Assembly (NCBI GenBank): GCA_037200125.1
Contig: JBBCGS010000002.1
Coordinates: forward strand, 806,001 to 870,000
Length of the DNA stretch: 64,000 bases
Direction of reading: 5' to 3'
From: JADGHX01 sp037200125
Lineage (GTDB): Bacteria; Pseudomonadota; Gammaproteobacteria; Steroidobacterales; Steroidobacteraceae
The notes beneath the pieces are model-generated. The model made no database searches, was not told the origin of the DNA, and saw nothing but the letters and a program-made list of their open reading frames with translations. Shown piece after piece: positions 52,246 through 61,114 of the stretch. Position 1 is the stretch's first letter. Every line of letters begins with the position of its first letter. A program made the translations under genes and the position numbers.

Positions 52246-54568
52246 TGGGAGTTGCCTTTGCCTTGAACTGGAAGGGTTCGCTCGCGACGATGCCGAGCAC
52301 GAACGCCGAGAAACGATCGTTCTGCCGATCGGCGTTGCGCACGACTTCGCGGATCGCCGGCTGGTCGAAGTATTCGATGCGGCGACCGAGCGCGTACGTC
52401 AGCAACTTCTCGGTGAACGCGGTGACGAACGAGTCCTTGCGTGAAAGCAGCGCCTCGCGTAGCGCCTGCGGGCTCGACAGCGGCGTGCCGTCGATGAGCT
52501 GTCCGCTCGTATCCACGGGGCTTGCGCCATCGTGATCGCGCCAACGCCCGACGAGATCGAAGTTCTCGAGCGAGAAGCCGATCGGATCCATGATCTGGTG
52601 GCACATCGCGCACGACGGGCTTTCGCGATGGCGCTCGAGGCGCGCGCGCACGGTGCTCGGCGTTGCGGTTGTTTCCGCCTTCAGATCGGCCTCGACACCC
52701 GGAGGTGGGCGCGGCACAGGTGCGCCCATCAGGTTCTCCATCACCCATGCGCCGCGCATGACGGGCGACGTGCGATCGCCGACCGACGTCACCGTGAGAA
52801 TGCTTCCCTGGCCGAGCACGCCTCGACGCGGGGAGTTCTCGGGCAGCGAGATGCGCCGCATGTAGCTGCCGCGCACGCCGTCGATGCCGTAGTGACGCGC
52901 AAGCCGCTCGTTCACGAACGTGTAGTTCGCATCGAGCAGCTCGATCACCGGCCGGTCCTCGCGCACGATGTGCTCGAACAGCATCTGCGTTTCCTGCTGA
53001 AACGCCTGCCGCAGGTTCTCGTCGAAGTCCCGATCCGAAGGCTGGGCGTTGCGCAGCTCACGCAGGTGCAGCCACTGGCCGACGAAATTGTCGACGAGCT
53101 CGTTCGAACGCGGGTCCGCGAGCATGCGTCGCACTTGCTGTTCCAGCACTTTCGGATCACTGAGCCGGCTCTCGCCCGCGACCTTCAGCAGTTCCTCATC
53201 GGGCACGGTGCTCCACAGGAAGAACGAGAGCCGCGACGCAAGCTCGTAGTCGGAGATGCGATAGGTCGCGCCATCGGCCAGGTCCGTGCGATCGGCCTCC
53301 ATGCGATACAGGAACTGCGGGTCGGCGAGCAGTCGCGCGACGCCCTGCTGAATGCCCGCATCGAAGTCACCTGCCTTGCGGCCCGCGGCGTAGAACCGCA
53401 TCAGCAGATCGATGGACGGATCGTTGTCCGGCACTGGCCTGCGAAACGCGCGCGTCGCCACGTGCGTGAGAATCCGCCGCGCGCACGGCGTCTCGGCCGC
53501 GGCGCCATCGGGCTGACACACGAAGATGGCCCGACGGCTCGGCGTGTCGCCGGGCCCGGTCGCATCGAACGGGCCGTTGATGGTGAGGTTCTCGAAGTCA
53601 TCACGACGCCCGCCTGCTCTTGCGTACAGGTCATCGACGCCGACCCAGCGCCGCTGTTCCACTAGCGCGACCGTGACCAGCTGCGGCCCGGCCGGCACCT
53701 TGATACGGAATTTGCGCGGATCGGCGACCTTGATCGGCTCGCCATTCAGCGTGACGTCGAGCAGCGGCGCGGGCCCGCCCGCCGGCCCCGCAAAACGGAA
53801 CCCGGTGCCGGCGGCGATGCGGAACTCGTACTCCGCATCGAGCGGAAAATTGTGCGTGAAGCGGATGCCCCCGCGTGTGCCGAGCGGCAGCCCTTCGATA
53901 TGCTCCTGCTGGGAGAGGCCGGACGGCGCCGCATATTTGACGAGCGTCGGTTGCATCGTCCGGTCGCCCACCGCGCGGCGGCTGATCTTCATCGCAGCGG
54001 AGACATAGCTCTGGATCAGCGTGGGCGAGACGCTGAGCACGTCCGCGATATTGTCAAAACCCTCGGCCGAGTCGTCGGCGGGCAGCAGGGTCGTGACGTC
54101 GACTTCCAGGCCGAGCACGTCGCGAACGGCGTTCGCGTACTCGGTGCGGTTCAGTCGATGCAGGGATTTAGTCCCGGGATAGGGGCGTATGAGCTGGGCT
54201 TTATCCAACCTCGCCGCAAGCTCGCCAGCGAACTCCTCCAGCACGGCGCGGGTGGGTCGCGGCTTGCCGGCGGGCGGCATCATGCCGGTCTCGAGCTTGC
54301 GCACCGCCTTTTCCCAGGTCTCGGAGTCGCTGCCGATGTCGTCCGCGCTCAGGGCATCGAAGGCGATGCCGCCGGCCCAGTCCGTGGTGTTGTGGCAGTC
54401 GGCGCAATACTTGCCGAGGACGTCCCAGTGCTTCGGCGGTGGCGTGCTCGCAACGGAGCCCGGAGATTGGACAGCGGGCTTGTCCATCGGAGCCGTTGCC
54501 GCCCACCCCGCGACCGCACACACGAGCGCGGCGCAGCCCGCCGCAGCCACCTTCCAGCCGATATGCAT
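52214..54568 (-). CDS. DUF1592-family exported cytochrome c-like protein (second cassette)
   Basis: 784 aa from ATG 54568, where a signal peptide (VAAAGCAALVCAVAGWAA) begins; upstream in-frame starts would bury it. Domains in order: N-terminal cytochrome with CADCH near residue 55, DUF1587 (HRLNRTEYANAVRDVLGLE), a carbohydrate-binding-like middle, DUF1595 (ATRAFRRPVPDND), DUF1592 (ELASRLSFFLWSTVPDEELL), DUF1588 (RRGVLGQGSILTVTS) with CAMCHQIMDPIGF, and DUF1585 to the end. Two CxxCH motifs imply two haems. The gene leads its operon and diverges from a winged-helix regulator 180 bases away. Confidence 0.92.
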   Translation of the reverse strand: MHIGWKVAAAGCAALVCAVAGWAATAPMDKPAVQSPGSVASTPPPKHWDVLGKYCADCHNTTDWAGGIAFDALSADDIGSDSETWEKAVRKLETGMMPPAGKPRPTRAVLEEFAGELAARLDKAQLIRPYPGTKSLHRLNRTEYANAVRDVLGLEVDVTTLLPADDSAEGFDNIADVLSVSPTLIQSYVSAAMKISRRAVGDRTMQPTLVKYAAPSGLSQQEHIEGLPLGTRGGIRFTHNFPLDAEYEFRIAAGTGFRFAGPAGGPAPLLDVTLNGEPIKVADPRKFRIKVPAGPQLVTVALVEQRRWVGVDDLYARAGGRRDDFENLTINGPFDATGPGDTPSRRAIFVCQPDGAAAETPCARRILTHVATRAFRRPVPDNDPSIDLLMRFYAAGRKAGDFDAGIQQGVARLLADPQFLYRMEADRTDLADGATYRISDYELASRLSFFLWSTVPDEELLKVAGESRLSDPKVLEQQVRRMLADPRSNELVDNFVGQWLHLRELRNAQPSDRDFDENLRQAFQQETQMLFEHIVREDRPVIELLDANYTFVNERLARHYGIDGVRGSYMRRISLPENSPRRGVLGQGSILTVTSVGDRTSPVMRGAWVMENLMGAPVPRPPPGVEADLKAETTATPSTVRARLERHRESPSCAMCHQIMDPIGFSLENFDLVGRWRDHDGASPVDTSGQLIDGTPLSSPQALREALLSRKDSFVTAFTEKLLTYALGRRIEYFDQPAIREVVRNADRQNDRFSAFVLGIVASEPFQFKAKATPNEKKTQTAGR

Positions 54569-54676
54569 CTGACTTAAAGCCCCCTCGAATGTGCGCCGGC
54601 CGCGTGCGGCCAAACGTCTACGCAGTGCTTTGTCGCGCAAGGCCCGTGATTGCGGAAGTCTCATACGGTTAGCGCG

Positions 54677-54689
54677 ACGTTACTAACGT
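54677..54689. promoter_or_regulatory. Palindrome between divergent regulator and DUF1592 operon
   Basis: ACGTTACTAACGT is a perfect 6-1-6 palindrome, 60 bases before the regulator's start and about 110 bases before the DUF1592 gene. It is a good candidate operator for the regulator at 54749, but there is no direct evidence. Confidence 0.35.
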
Positions 54690-54748
54690 TCGGCTGACGG
54701 TCGCCACGCGCCTCGACGGCCTGAATCTCGCGGTCCATACTGCCGCGC

Positions 54749-56062
54749 GTGACCGATCTGCCCCCCGAACGTGTTCAGCAACAGCTCGATGCAGTGTTGG
54801 GCTCCGAGTTGCTGGCGAAATCGGAGACCTCGCGCAAACTGCTGAGCTATCTCGCCGAGCGGTCTGCGCGCAACGAAGTCCCGAAAGAAACCGAAATCGC
54901 GTTCGACGTTTTCGGCAAAGACCCCTCGTTCAGCGGCGCGGAGCACTCGATCGTGCGCGTGTCGGTGCGAACGTTGCGGCAGAAGCTGGCGGAGTATTAC
55001 GCCGGGCCGGGCCGCGAAGACGAGCTGCGATTCGACATTCCGAAGGGTGGCTATCGGCTGACCGTCACCCGGTGCGAGACCCCGAGCGTGGTGAACGTTC
55101 CGGAACCGCCGCCACACAGTTCTCCACCGTCTCCGCCGCCGCCCTCGAGATGGAAGTGGGCAGCGGCCGCCGCATGCGCCGCGCTCGTTGTGTCGCTAGC
55201 TACCAATATTTACTTATGGAGTCGCGCGGGCACGCCGGCGCCGGTGTCCGACCCGCAAATCGCGCAAGTCCGCGACAGCGAGCTGTGGTCGGAGATGGTG
55301 AAGAGCAATCGGCCGGTCACCCTGATCCTGGGTGACCTCTTCATGTTCACGCAGACCGATCCGAAGACCGGCCGCACGCTCATGGTGCGCGACGCCGGCA
55401 TCAACTCGAGCGAGGAGTTGCGCGCCCTGCTCGCCAGCAACCCTTCCTTCGCCACGGAGCGCGGCCAGCGTTACGTGACGATGCTGCAGAAGACGGTGGC
55501 CGTCGGCATGGCGTCGATCCTGCGCATCATCGATCGGCCGGGGCGCCGTATCGAGGTGGTGGCGCAGGATGATGTCTCCGCCGAGACCATCCGGAACAAC
55601 GACGTCATCTATCTCGGGCCGATGGTGCGGCTCGGGGCACTGGGGAGCCACTACGCGCTTCAGTCCCGCTATCGGTATAGCAGCGCGGGCTCGACGATCA
55701 CGGACGTCGCGACCGGCAAAACGCTGACGCCGGAGGGCACGCTCAGCGCCCAACACGTCGACTACGCGCTCGCCGCGAAATTCATCGGCCCGACCGGCAA
55801 CAACGTGATGATCTTCACGGCGGGCGCGCGCAATGCCGGCGTGCTGCAGATCGTGCGCACGGTCACCTCGCCCGAGGGGCTGGCGAAGATCGAGAGCAGC
55901 CTGCGCACTCATCCGCACACGCAGACCGGCTCGTTCGAGGCGCTACTCACGGTCACGGGGTTCAAGCAGACCGATCTCGCTGCGGAAGTCATCAACGTCA
56001 CGCCGATGCCGGCGCCCGTCACGCATCTTCAGACGACCGCGGCCAGCGCTACGCCGCGCTAG
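54749..56062 (+). CDS. Membrane-anchored winged-helix regulator
   Basis: 437 aa. The cytoplasmic N-terminus (about 1-110) is a winged-helix-like domain: SETSRKLLSYLAERS, KETEIAFDVFGKDPSFSGAEHSIVRVSVRTLRQKLAEYY and IPKGGYRLTV. A proline-rich linker (PPPHSSPPSPPPPSR) and one membrane helix (WAAAAACAALVVSLATNIYLW, about 137-158) lead to a large domain of about 280 residues with no named family. This resembles CadC-type one-component sensors. It is divergent from the DUF1592/VOC/DUF1552/ankyrin operon, which it probably controls. Its last 4 bases overlap the end of the sigma factor gene. Confidence 0.8.
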   Translation: MTDLPPERVQQQLDAVLGSELLAKSETSRKLLSYLAERSARNEVPKETEIAFDVFGKDPSFSGAEHSIVRVSVRTLRQKLAEYYAGPGREDELRFDIPKGGYRLTVTRCETPSVVNVPEPPPHSSPPSPPPPSRWKWAAAAACAALVVSLATNIYLWSRAGTPAPVSDPQIAQVRDSELWSEMVKSNRPVTLILGDLFMFTQTDPKTGRTLMVRDAGINSSEELRALLASNPSFATERGQRYVTMLQKTVAVGMASILRIIDRPGRRIEVVAQDDVSAETIRNNDVIYLGPMVRLGALGSHYALQSRYRYSSAGSTITDVATGKTLTPEGTLSAQHVDYALAAKFIGPTGNNVMIFTAGARNAGVLQIVRTVTSPEGLAKIESSLRTHPHTQTGSFEALLTVTGFKQTDLAAEVINVTPMPAPVTHLQTTAASATPR

Positions 56063-57312
56063 CGCGAGGCCAGTCGCGCGGCTTTGGTCAGAAGGTAGTT
56101 TCTCTCCGGAAGGCTTGCCGTTCGTTCGGCCGCGCGCCGATAGTGTTCGAGCGCGAGATCGCGCTGGCCGGCGCGCTCGCAAAGATGGGCGCGTACCGCG
56201 TCGATGCGATAGTGCCCTGTCAACCGCTCGTCCCGCTCGATCGCATCGATCCGTCGCAGGCCGGCCTCCGGGCCTTCCACCATCGCCGCCGCAACGGCGC
56301 GGTTCAATGCGACCATCGGGTTGTCGCTCATGTGCTGGAGCAGCCCGTAGAGCGCTTCGATTTGCGCCCAGTCGGTGAGCTCGGTCGTGGGCGCCTCATC
56401 GTGTAACGCGGCGATTGCCGCCTGCAGCTGATACGGGCCGATCCGCCCCTTCGACATCGCATTCGAGACGAGCCCGGTGCCTTCCTGAATGAGCGACGAA
56501 TCCCAGAGCGCGCGATTCTGCTCATCGAGCGGAATCAACTCGTCGGCGGGGCCGGTACGCGCGGCGCGGCGCGCATCGGTGAGCAGCATCAACGCCAGCA
56601 GGCCGGCGACCTCTGGCGCGTCGGGAACGGACGCTTCCAGCGCACGCGTGAGCCGAATGGCTCCGCTCGACAGATCCACCCGCTGCAGCATCTCGCCGGA
56701 GGAGCTTGCGTAGCCTTCATTGAAAATCAGATACAGAACGTGCATGACGGCGTCGAGGCGCTGCGCACGCTCCTGCGCCGAAGGCAGATCGAACGGAATT
56801 TTCGACTCCTGGATCGCCTGCTTCGCACGGCTGATCCGTTGCGCCATCGTCGCTTCGGAGACGAAGAACGCAGCGCCGATCTGTCGCGTGGTGAGCCCTC
56901 CCACCGCCCGCAACATGAGTGCGATGGCGGAAGCGCCGGTGAGCGAGGGATGCGAGCACATGAAGAGCAGCACCAGCGTGTCGTCCTGCTCGGGCTCGAA
57001 CGCTTCATCGATCGACGCTGCGGGGACTTCCTCGATCGCGAGCTCGTTTGCCAGCAGATCCTCGCGGCGGCGGCGCGCGATCTCGCCGCGCTGGTGATCG
57101 GTCAGGCGCCGCAGGGCGACGCTGTACAACCAGCCTGCCGGATTCTCGGGCACGCCCTCGAGCGGCCATTGCATCGACGCCGCAAGCAGCGCCTCCTGAA
57201 CCGCATCCTCCGCCGCCGCGAAGTCACGATGGCGCCGCGCGAGTGCGCCGAGCACCTGTGGCGTCGCTTCGCGCAACAGGTGCTCGACACTTCGGGCGGA
57301 CGATGCGGTCAT
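56059..57312 (-). CDS. ECF42-type RNA polymerase sigma factor with C-terminal TPR-like extension
   Basis: 417 aa. Regions 2 and 4 are at the N-terminus (DFAAAEDAVQEALLAA, NPAGWLYSVALRRLTDHQR; LTTRQIGAAFFVSEATMAQRISRAK). The long C-terminal part contains the ECF42/DUF6596 block LYLIFNEGYASSSGE and helical repeats (YGLLQHMSDNPMVALNRAVA, AHLCERAGQRDLALEHYRRAAERT). ECF42 sigmas lack an anti-sigma and are paired with DGPF proteins, exactly as here: its ATG overlaps the DGPF gene stop (ATGA). Confidence 0.92.
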   Translation of the reverse strand: MTASSARSVEHLLREATPQVLGALARRHRDFAAAEDAVQEALLAASMQWPLEGVPENPAGWLYSVALRRLTDHQRGEIARRRREDLLANELAIEEVPAASIDEAFEPEQDDTLVLLFMCSHPSLTGASAIALMLRAVGGLTTRQIGAAFFVSEATMAQRISRAKQAIQESKIPFDLPSAQERAQRLDAVMHVLYLIFNEGYASSSGEMLQRVDLSSGAIRLTRALEASVPDAPEVAGLLALMLLTDARRAARTGPADELIPLDEQNRALWDSSLIQEGTGLVSNAMSKGRIGPYQLQAAIAALHDEAPTTELTDWAQIEALYGLLQHMSDNPMVALNRAVAAAMVEGPEAGLRRIDAIERDERLTGHYRIDAVRAHLCERAGQRDLALEHYRRAAERTASLPERNYLLTKAARLASR

Positions 57313-57707
57313 CCCTCGTTCGGCATCGGCACGCCCATGACCTGACGAAGCTCGATCGGAATCACGAGCGGCTTGCCGTCAGGGCCCGGCGCGGAGGACG
57401 CGCGGGCCGCAATCTCGTAGGCCCGCTCCGGCCGGTCGACCTCGATGATCCAGAAGCCCGCGAGAAACTCCTTCGTCTCCGCGAAGGGGCCGTCGGAAAC
57501 GATCGGCGCCCCCTTGCCGAAGCGAACGATCTTCGCCTGGCCCGGCGGGGTGAGGCCCTGCGCGTCCACGAACTCGCCCGCCTTCAGGAGGTCGCGGTTC
57601 AGGTCCTTCATGAACTGGATGTGCGCATTGAACGCTTCCGGCGTCCACTGATTGATCTGGTAGTCGCCCGTGCCGCGCGGCGTGTTCATCATCAGCATGA
57701 ATTTCAT
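57309..57707 (-). CDS. YCII-related (DGPF) protein, partner of ECF42
   Basis: 132 aa from ATG 57707; the start gives MKFMLMMNTPRGTGDY, and GGAAAATTCG lies just before it. The motif SDGPFAETKEFLAGFWIIEVD and PFAETKE give the DGPF family its name. Such proteins are the constant partner of ECF42 sigma factors and may sense a signal or be the main target. The 180 bases upstream (57708-57887) hold no gene and probably the promoter. Confidence 0.9.
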   Translation of the reverse strand: MKFMLMMNTPRGTGDYQINQWTPEAFNAHIQFMKDLNRDLLKAGEFVDAQGLTPPGQAKIVRFGKGAPIVSDGPFAETKEFLAGFWIIEVDRPERAYEIAARASSAPGPDGKPLVIPIELRQVMGVPMPNEG

Positions 57708-57887
57708 CGAATTTTCCTTCCGGTTCAGGTGGGCTACTCGTCCCGGAGCGGGACGTTCCGCAGGGAAGTCGCAGCCGCGCCGGGGTTCTCGACATCGCCC
57801 GGACAACTTTTTTCGGCGGCTGAGAGTCGACGCGCGCCGGTGCCGAACGGGGTCTGTCGAGCCTGAGGAGTGCCCGCGCGATGCCGT

Positions 57888-58436
57888 CTACTTGTCCGCC
57901 AGAACCGCGTAGCCGTCATTCTGATACGCAATCAGCACGATGCTCGCCGCGGTGGAGAGCCTGATGCCGGGCGCCAGCATCTCGATCCCGAGCTTGTGGT
58001 TGGCCATGTGCTGCCCGCACACGAACAGCTCGGTACCCGCGGCGATGAGTTGCGCAATCGCTTTGAGGTTCGGATTGTCCACGCCGAATTGAGCGCGATA
58101 CGCATCGTTCTTGAGCAGCCCGTCGACCGACGGTCCGTGAAAAATCAGGACGACCTTCCGATTGGAGGCCGGCACGCGCGCAACCGTCAGCGCGTTAACG
58201 ACCAGGCTCGCGCGACCGATCGCCGGCAGCAGCGCCGTCGGCTGAGGGGCCGCATTCAGCCCGTCGATGATGACCTTGTAGGGGTGCGCCGGATCGATGG
58301 CGACCTTCGCGCCTGGAATGTCGACGTAGCCGGTGCCATTCGGAACAGCCGGCGATTGCGCGGCCGGGTAGTCGGTAGCCGACGCCTGCATCGAAAAGAG
58401 CACGACGACCCATGCGAAAGGGAGAAATTTCATCAT
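57888..58436 (-). CDS. Exported DsrE-like protein
   Basis: 182 aa from ATG 58436 (ATG 58433 is equally possible). Signal peptide (FLPFAWVVVLFSMQASA) followed by a DsrE/YchN-like alpha/beta domain: PYKVIIDGLNAA, RKVVLIFHGPSVDGLL and IAAGTELFVCGQHMANHKL. The Cys of FVCGQ is where the family's sulfur-carrying cysteine lies. Periplasmic DsrE proteins of this kind are common and unassigned. It is 23 bases after the SDR stop, thus at the tail of the catabolic operon. Confidence 0.82.
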   Translation of the reverse strand: MMKFLPFAWVVVLFSMQASATDYPAAQSPAVPNGTGYVDIPGAKVAIDPAHPYKVIIDGLNAAPQPTALLPAIGRASLVVNALTVARVPASNRKVVLIFHGPSVDGLLKNDAYRAQFGVDNPNLKAIAQLIAAGTELFVCGQHMANHKLGIEMLAPGIRLSTAASIVLIAYQNDGYAVLADK

Positions 58437-58459
58437 GGCCGGCGCTCTCTCGTTGAAGT

Positions 58460-59248
58460 TCAGACGTCGTTGCGGATAGTAGCAAGCGCGCCGCCGTCGA
58501 TCTCCCATTTGGCGCCGTTCACGTAGCTCGCCTCGTCGGAGAGCAGGAAGGATACGACGTTGCCAACTTCCTCCGGCTTGCCGAGGCGGTTGAGCGTCGC
58601 GACCTGGCCGAGCTTCTCGATCCCGCCCTTCACATTGCCGGGGAAGAGCTGCTCGATCACTTCGAGCAGCAGCGGCGTCTCGATAACGCCGGGCATCACG
58701 CAGTTCACGCGAACGCCCTTCTGCGCCACTTCGCTCGCAGCGGTGCGCGTGAGGCCCACGACCGCGTGTTTGGTGGCGTTGTACGCGCAGGCGCCGGCCA
58801 GCCCCCGCTCGCTGCCGATCGACGCCATGTTGACCACCGACCCCGAACCCCGCCGAACCATGTCTGGCAGCACATAGCGCAGCCCCAGAAACACGCCGCG
58901 CATGTTCACGCGCGTCAGGCGATCGAACTCCGCGACGTCGTACTCATGTGTCGGCGCGAGCTTTCCCTCGACCCCGGCGTTGTTGAAGAAACCGTCGATC
59001 CGGCCGAACGCGTCGATCGCCGCCTGCGCGTAGCGCTTCACGTCGGCTTCCTCGCCACAATCCGCCACGCATTTCTCGACACGCCCGCCCGTCGCGCGCA
59101 GCGCTTCGGTGCGTTCGGCAAGCCTGGCCGCGTTGATGTCGACCATCAGCAGCTTTGCGCCTTCGCGCGCCAGAATCTGGCAGGTGGCGAAGCCAATGGC
59201 GCCGGCGGCGCCGGTCACGATGATCGAGCGGTCGGAGTGGCGACTCAT
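58460..59248 (-). CDS. SDR-family oxidoreductase
   Basis: 262 aa, classical SDR. Rossmann motif TGAAGAIG at residues 12-19, followed by VDIN (Asp at the end of strand 2 favours NAD), FNNAG (NNAG motif), catalytic Ser in NMASIG, and YNATK (Tyr and Lys). The end SFLLSDEASYVNGAKWEIDGG is typical. It should oxidise or reduce an alcohol/ketone. It lies 51 bases after the monooxygenase, so probably acts on the same substrate line. Cytoplasmic, unlike the SDR at 37960. Confidence 0.92.
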   Translation of the reverse strand: MSRHSDRSIIVTGAAGAIGFATCQILAREGAKLLMVDINAARLAERTEALRATGGRVEKCVADCGEEADVKRYAQAAIDAFGRIDGFFNNAGVEGKLAPTHEYDVAEFDRLTRVNMRGVFLGLRYVLPDMVRRGSGSVVNMASIGSERGLAGACAYNATKHAVVGLTRTAASEVAQKGVRVNCVMPGVIETPLLLEVIEQLFPGNVKGGIEKLGQVATLNRLGKPEEVGNVVSFLLSDEASYVNGAKWEIDGGALATIRNDV

Positions 59249-59299
59249 GGAGATCTCCTGAGGAAACTGGCTTCCCGGGCGCGGGGATGCGCCACGATT

Positions 59300-61114
59300 T
59301 CAGCTCGAGGCGCTCCGCCCGACTTTAGCCGGTTGCGTGCGATACACCGGCGTCGGCACGCCTTCCATCCGCGCTTTGAGCTGGAGCGCGAGATGCAGTG
59401 AATGGAACCGCGCCTGCATGATATTGCCGCCCTGGAACCAGAGCCCTTCCTGCGCCGTGGGCTTCCACATGTTGCGCAACTCGCCTTCCCACGGACCCGG
59501 ATCGTACTCCGTGCCCGAACCCAGGCCCCAGCAGCGCCCGACCTTTCGCTCGACCTCGGGCGAGATGAGCTGGCCGACCCATTCGCTCATCGGCCGATAG
59601 CCTGTCGCATAGACGATGACCTCGGCGGGCAGGAAGGTGCCATCCGCCATGCGCAAACCGTCTTCGACGATCTCGGCGACTTCGCCGCGCTGAACCTTGA
59701 TCTCGCCGGAGGCGATCAGCTCGGAGCCGCCGACATCGATGTAGTAACCGCCGGCGCGGCGGTAATACTCCATGAAGAACCCGGTCTCGTCCTCGCCGTG
59801 CCAGAGATTGAAGCCGGCCTTCTCGAGGCGCGCATAGAAATCCGCGTCGATGCCACGAAGGTAGTCGGTGAAGCCCTTCTCGAACGCCGTGCGCGGGCGG
59901 AAAGGATTGAGCGCGAACCACATGTCCGCAACGTCGATGTCCGCGCCGGGCTGCGCGTAGTAAATGTTCTTCGACACTTCGCGCATCGTGTCCGCACGCA
60001 CGACGACGGTGGGCGAGCGCTGGATCATCGTCGCCCGCGCGTCGTGTTCCCACAGGTCGACGCAGATGTCGTGCGCCGAGTTGTTCGAGCCGATGACGAG
60101 GCAACGCTTGCCCGCAAGGCCCGCGCCGCTGCGATGATCACCCGAGTGATATTGCTGCCCGCGAAAACGCTCGGCGCCGGGAATCGCAGGCACGTGCTTG
60201 GCACCCGACAGGCCCGTGGCGAGCACGAGCTCCGTCGGCCGCAACGTCAGCGTCTCCCCGCCACGCGTAACGGTGACGCTCCATCCGCCATTCTTCTCGT
60301 CGCGGCGCGCGGCCGTGCACCGGCTGTCGCCCCAGAAATCGATCTCCATCGCCTTGGCGTAGATTTCCAGCCAATCGGCGATCTTGTCCTTGGACGTGTA
60401 GAGCGGCCAGTGATCGGGGAACGGCAAATAAGGGAAATGATCGAGAAATACTGGATCGTGCAGGTAGAGCGACCGGTAGCGCTTGCGCCAGCCGTCGCCC
60501 GGCTTCTCGAGCGCATCGATCACCAGTGCCGGCACGCCCAAACGCTTCAGGCGCGCCGCGAGCATCAAGCCGTTCTGGCCACCGCCCACGATGAGGCAAT
60601 AGGGCTGAACGCTATGCCCGAGCGTGCGAGCGGTTTCCTCGCGCCAATCGAGCCACGTGCGGCGACCCTTCTCGGCGCGATGCGCGATGCCATCGGCCCG
60701 GCGCGCACCACCCGCTTCTTCGTAGTCGAGCAGCGCAAGCATCGCCGTCACCAGCACGTACGCGCGGCCGTCGCGCAGCTGGACATGCCCCCGGCAGCGC
60801 GCGGTCGCTGTGGTGAAGGTGAACCAGCCCTGCGTCTCGTCGGTGCTCGGCAGCGTGGGATCGTCCAGCGCGAAATTCTTGGCGCCGATGGTGTACGCGT
60901 GATCCCGCGCCATGGCGCTGATCGCGTCACGTCCCTCGAGCGTGATGATGTTCCAGGTGAATGCCACGAAGTCGCGCCAGTAGCATTCGTCGCCGAACAG
61001 TTGGCCCCAGTCCGCACGTGCCGGCGCGGCGAGCGCTTCTGCGAAACGCGCCAACCAGCCCGACACCGGCCCCGACACTACGCCTGCCGACGCAGCCCCT
61101 TGCGATGTAGTCAT
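59300..61114 (-). CDS. Flavin-containing monooxygenase with N-terminal NTF2-like domain
   Basis: 604 aa. Residues 1-150 resemble an NTF2-like domain (WLARFAEALAAPARADWGQLFGDECYWRDFVAFTWNIITLEG). From about 170 there is an FAD site CLIVGGGQNGLMLAARL, an LDHFPYLPFPDHWPLYTSKDKIADWLE stretch, the flavin-monooxygenase-type motif FRGQQYHSGDH, and a second dinucleotide site CLVIGSNNSAHD. ATGYRPM comes near the C-terminus. It should insert one oxygen with NADPH and O2. The substrate is unknown; the same cluster encodes cupin, SnoaL-like, SDR and transporter proteins. Starts directly after the cupin stop. Confidence 0.88.
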   Translation of the reverse strand: MTTSQGAASAGVVSGPVSGWLARFAEALAAPARADWGQLFGDECYWRDFVAFTWNIITLEGRDAISAMARDHAYTIGAKNFALDDPTLPSTDETQGWFTFTTATARCRGHVQLRDGRAYVLVTAMLALLDYEEAGGARRADGIAHRAEKGRRTWLDWREETARTLGHSVQPYCLIVGGGQNGLMLAARLKRLGVPALVIDALEKPGDGWRKRYRSLYLHDPVFLDHFPYLPFPDHWPLYTSKDKIADWLEIYAKAMEIDFWGDSRCTAARRDEKNGGWSVTVTRGGETLTLRPTELVLATGLSGAKHVPAIPGAERFRGQQYHSGDHRSGAGLAGKRCLVIGSNNSAHDICVDLWEHDARATMIQRSPTVVVRADTMREVSKNIYYAQPGADIDVADMWFALNPFRPRTAFEKGFTDYLRGIDADFYARLEKAGFNLWHGEDETGFFMEYYRRAGGYYIDVGGSELIASGEIKVQRGEVAEIVEDGLRMADGTFLPAEVIVYATGYRPMSEWVGQLISPEVERKVGRCWGLGSGTEYDPGPWEGELRNMWKPTAQEGLWFQGGNIMQARFHSLHLALQLKARMEGVPTPVYRTQPAKVGRSASS

